From positions 2,046,001 through 2,110,000 of the forward strand of contig CAWGOT010000003.1 in NCBI GenBank assembly GCA_963824275.1: a stretch of 64,000 nucleotides of DNA, in the 5' to 3' direction. The notes beneath the pieces were generated by a model that was not told where the DNA came from, did not search any database, and saw only the letters and a program-made list of their open reading frames with translations. Both the position numbers and the translations under genes were made by a program. Position 1 is the stretch's first letter. Each line of letters opens with the position of its first letter. This document shows positions 62,931 to 64,000 of the stretch, piece by piece. Source of the stretch: JANXQG01 sp963824275 (GTDB lineage: Bacteria; Planctomycetota; Planctomycetia; Pirellulales; Thermoguttaceae).

Positions 62931-63899
62931 ATGTGTTCCGTCACCGAAAAACCGACCGCCGACGATCTTCAACCTCAGCCCGGCAGCGCCGTAAGAGTCC
63001 ACGACGCCCTGCTCGGCCCTCGACGGCGGAAGGAGACCCTGCTGCCCACAATCACGCAAATGGCCTTGGAGGGCCACTCCAGCCAGGCGATCGCCGACAA
63101 ACTCGAGATTCCCAAGCGGACCGTCAACCACTGGCTGCAAGAAGCCCGCAAGGAGTGGATCGCCAACGCGGCCCAGGGCTCGGCGGAGTTGTTCGCCGCC
63201 GACCTGGCGCGGATCGACGCAACCTACCGCGAGGCCATGGAGGCCTGGCGCAAATCGCAAGCCGACGCCGTTGTCCGGACCGTGCAACATACCGAGTCGG
63301 CCGACGGCAAGTCGACGACGAAAACATCGATCCGCACCCAATCGCAATGCGGAAATGCCGCCTTCCTCACCAGGGCCCTGGCTGCCGCCACGGCGTCGTG
63401 GCGGCTCAAGGGCAAACCCGGCTTGCTGGGTGCCGAGGCAATCCCGCCCGCAGCCGCACTGCCCGCCACGCCGGGCCCGGCGACGAAGCCGACGGACGAC
63501 GAGATCCCCGAACCGGACACCGTTGAAGCGGAGACCGTGGAGGCCGAAAAGGCGCGATTGGAATTTCTCGAACAGGCAGATTTGGAGCAGATGTCCCATG
63601 AGGAACTTCGCGATGTCGCAGAAGGACTGAAGTGCGTCGTCGAAGCCGATGGCGGCACCGCTGCGGCCGAGCTGGTGGACCAGGATGTGGAGCACATGAA
63701 CGAAGATCAGCTTCGCGGCTACCGTACTCGGCTGTTCGCGGCAATCGAGGCCGTCGGCGAATTGGCCGCATTCCAGGCAATCGACACCGCCCAAGATTCG
63801 CAGCCCGGACGAAATTCGAGCAAGTTCGGGCAAAAATCCCCCGTTGGTGGTATCGAAAAGCCGGACATTATCAACACCCAGACAACGCACGCCGCCTGA
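62931..63899 (+). CDS. HTH protein of unknown function (terminase-small-subunit-like N-terminus)
   Basis: A 322-aa protein. The start at 62931 has AAGGGAGA upstream, and the longer open frame before it is not protein-like. A helix-turn-helix 'MALEGHSSQAIADKLEIPKR' with 'TVNHWLQEARKEWIANAAQG' lies at residues about 40-85. A helical domain 'LARIDATYREAMEAWRKSQA' follows, then a beta hairpin 'DGKSTTKTSIRTQSQCGN', as in TerS-like or phage-derived 'Phage_terminase small' proteins. The C-terminal half is acidic and helical ('EKARLEFLEQADLEQMSHEE'). It may begin another phage-derived cluster beyond the window. Confidence 0.6.
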   Translation: MCSVTEKPTADDLQPQPGSAVRVHDALLGPRRRKETLLPTITQMALEGHSSQAIADKLEIPKRTVNHWLQEARKEWIANAAQGSAELFAADLARIDATYREAMEAWRKSQADAVVRTVQHTESADGKSTTKTSIRTQSQCGNAAFLTRALAAATASWRLKGKPGLLGAEAIPPAAALPATPGPATKPTDDEIPEPDTVEAETVEAEKARLEFLEQADLEQMSHEELRDVAEGLKCVVEADGGTAAAELVDQDVEHMNEDQLRGYRTRLFAAIEAVGELAAFQAIDTAQDSQPGRNSSKFGQKSPVGGIEKPDIINTQTTHAA

Positions 63900-64000
63900 A
63901 TGAGCCGATCCACGCCGGGCGCAAAGCGCCAGCGAGGGAATGGGCTGCGGACCCTGCGGACCTCGCTTGCGCTTCGGGTGAGTTGGCATAAATATCGATA
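63900..64000. other. window end with REP-like sequence
   Basis: GCGCAAAGCGCCAGCGAGGG (near 63920) and ACCTCGCTTGCGCTTCGGGT (about 63960-63979) resemble, in inverted order, the CGACGCGCAAGCGAGG core found at 5996-6140 and 17237. No gene is seen. Confidence 0.45.

Overview
The window looks like chromosome of a planctomycete (phylum Planctomycetota, probably a Pirellulales relative). It is GC-rich and carries families typical of that group: a BBP7-type outer-membrane protein, PQQ-propeller, LRR, LamG and DUF362 proteins, a TPR-sulfotransferase, an ISAzo13-type ('Rhodopirellula') transposase and many intergenic inverted repeats. Genus-level placement is inference. Over 20 reading-frame breaks fall in otherwise well-conserved genes, and most behave like single-base deletions. 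I read this as residual indel error of an uncorrected long-read assembly rather than mass gene decay, and I treat most broken genes as probably real.

Layout. 1-18.8 kb is chromosomal housekeeping: a secreted TPR protein, a PQQ-propeller protein, GNAT acetyltransferase, an RNase HII-like protein, SixA and a second histidine phosphatase, a PIN/antitoxin pair, a TrmH-like methylase next to RtcB RNA ligase, an HMGL-like aldolase, Pcm, RecJ, ribosomal protein L33, a MtnX-like phosphatase, an LRR protein and the 5' part of an M2-like zinc peptidase. Nearly every intergenic gap holds a long inverted repeat. One of these (16975-17096) is a clear 122-bp MITE with a 10-bp target duplication.

18.83-40.53 kb is a compact 21.7-kb tailed-phage prophage inserted inside the peptidase gene. 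Joining the flanks at a TT dinucleotide restores the peptidase frame, and joining the prophage ends restores an attP with two-tier dyad symmetry, as expected for the large serine integrase encoded at the right end. Leftward from there run a small HTH module, TerS, TerL, portal, protease, decoration protein, major capsid, a holin-like protein, tail genes and a tail-assembly chaperone with a -1 frameshift candidate just before a short tape-measure candidate. Four near-identical palindromes mark module boundaries. A 1419-bp IS with 5-bp target duplications interrupts TerS, so the prophage is probably defective.

40.5-57 kb returns to chromosome: the peptidase 3' end, a macro-domain protein, a histidine kinase with a c-type-heme-like CX3CH sensor domain, RNase HI, a very large DUF362/LamG/propeller protein, an NCS1 permease, a FixL/FixJ-like pair, a 13-TPR sulfotransferase, a PilZ-TM-TM-CBS membrane protein, the BBP7 protein and a stand-alone cNMP-binding domain.

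57-64 kb looks like an accessory or defence island: a decayed AlbA/AAA_4-type regulator, a PIN-like nuclease paired with a DUF3696 ATPase, a truncated ParA, an SF2 helicase and an HTH protein. The PIN-like/DUF3696 pair is the best candidate for a little-described defence system. No tRNA, rRNA or CRISPR array was recognised.
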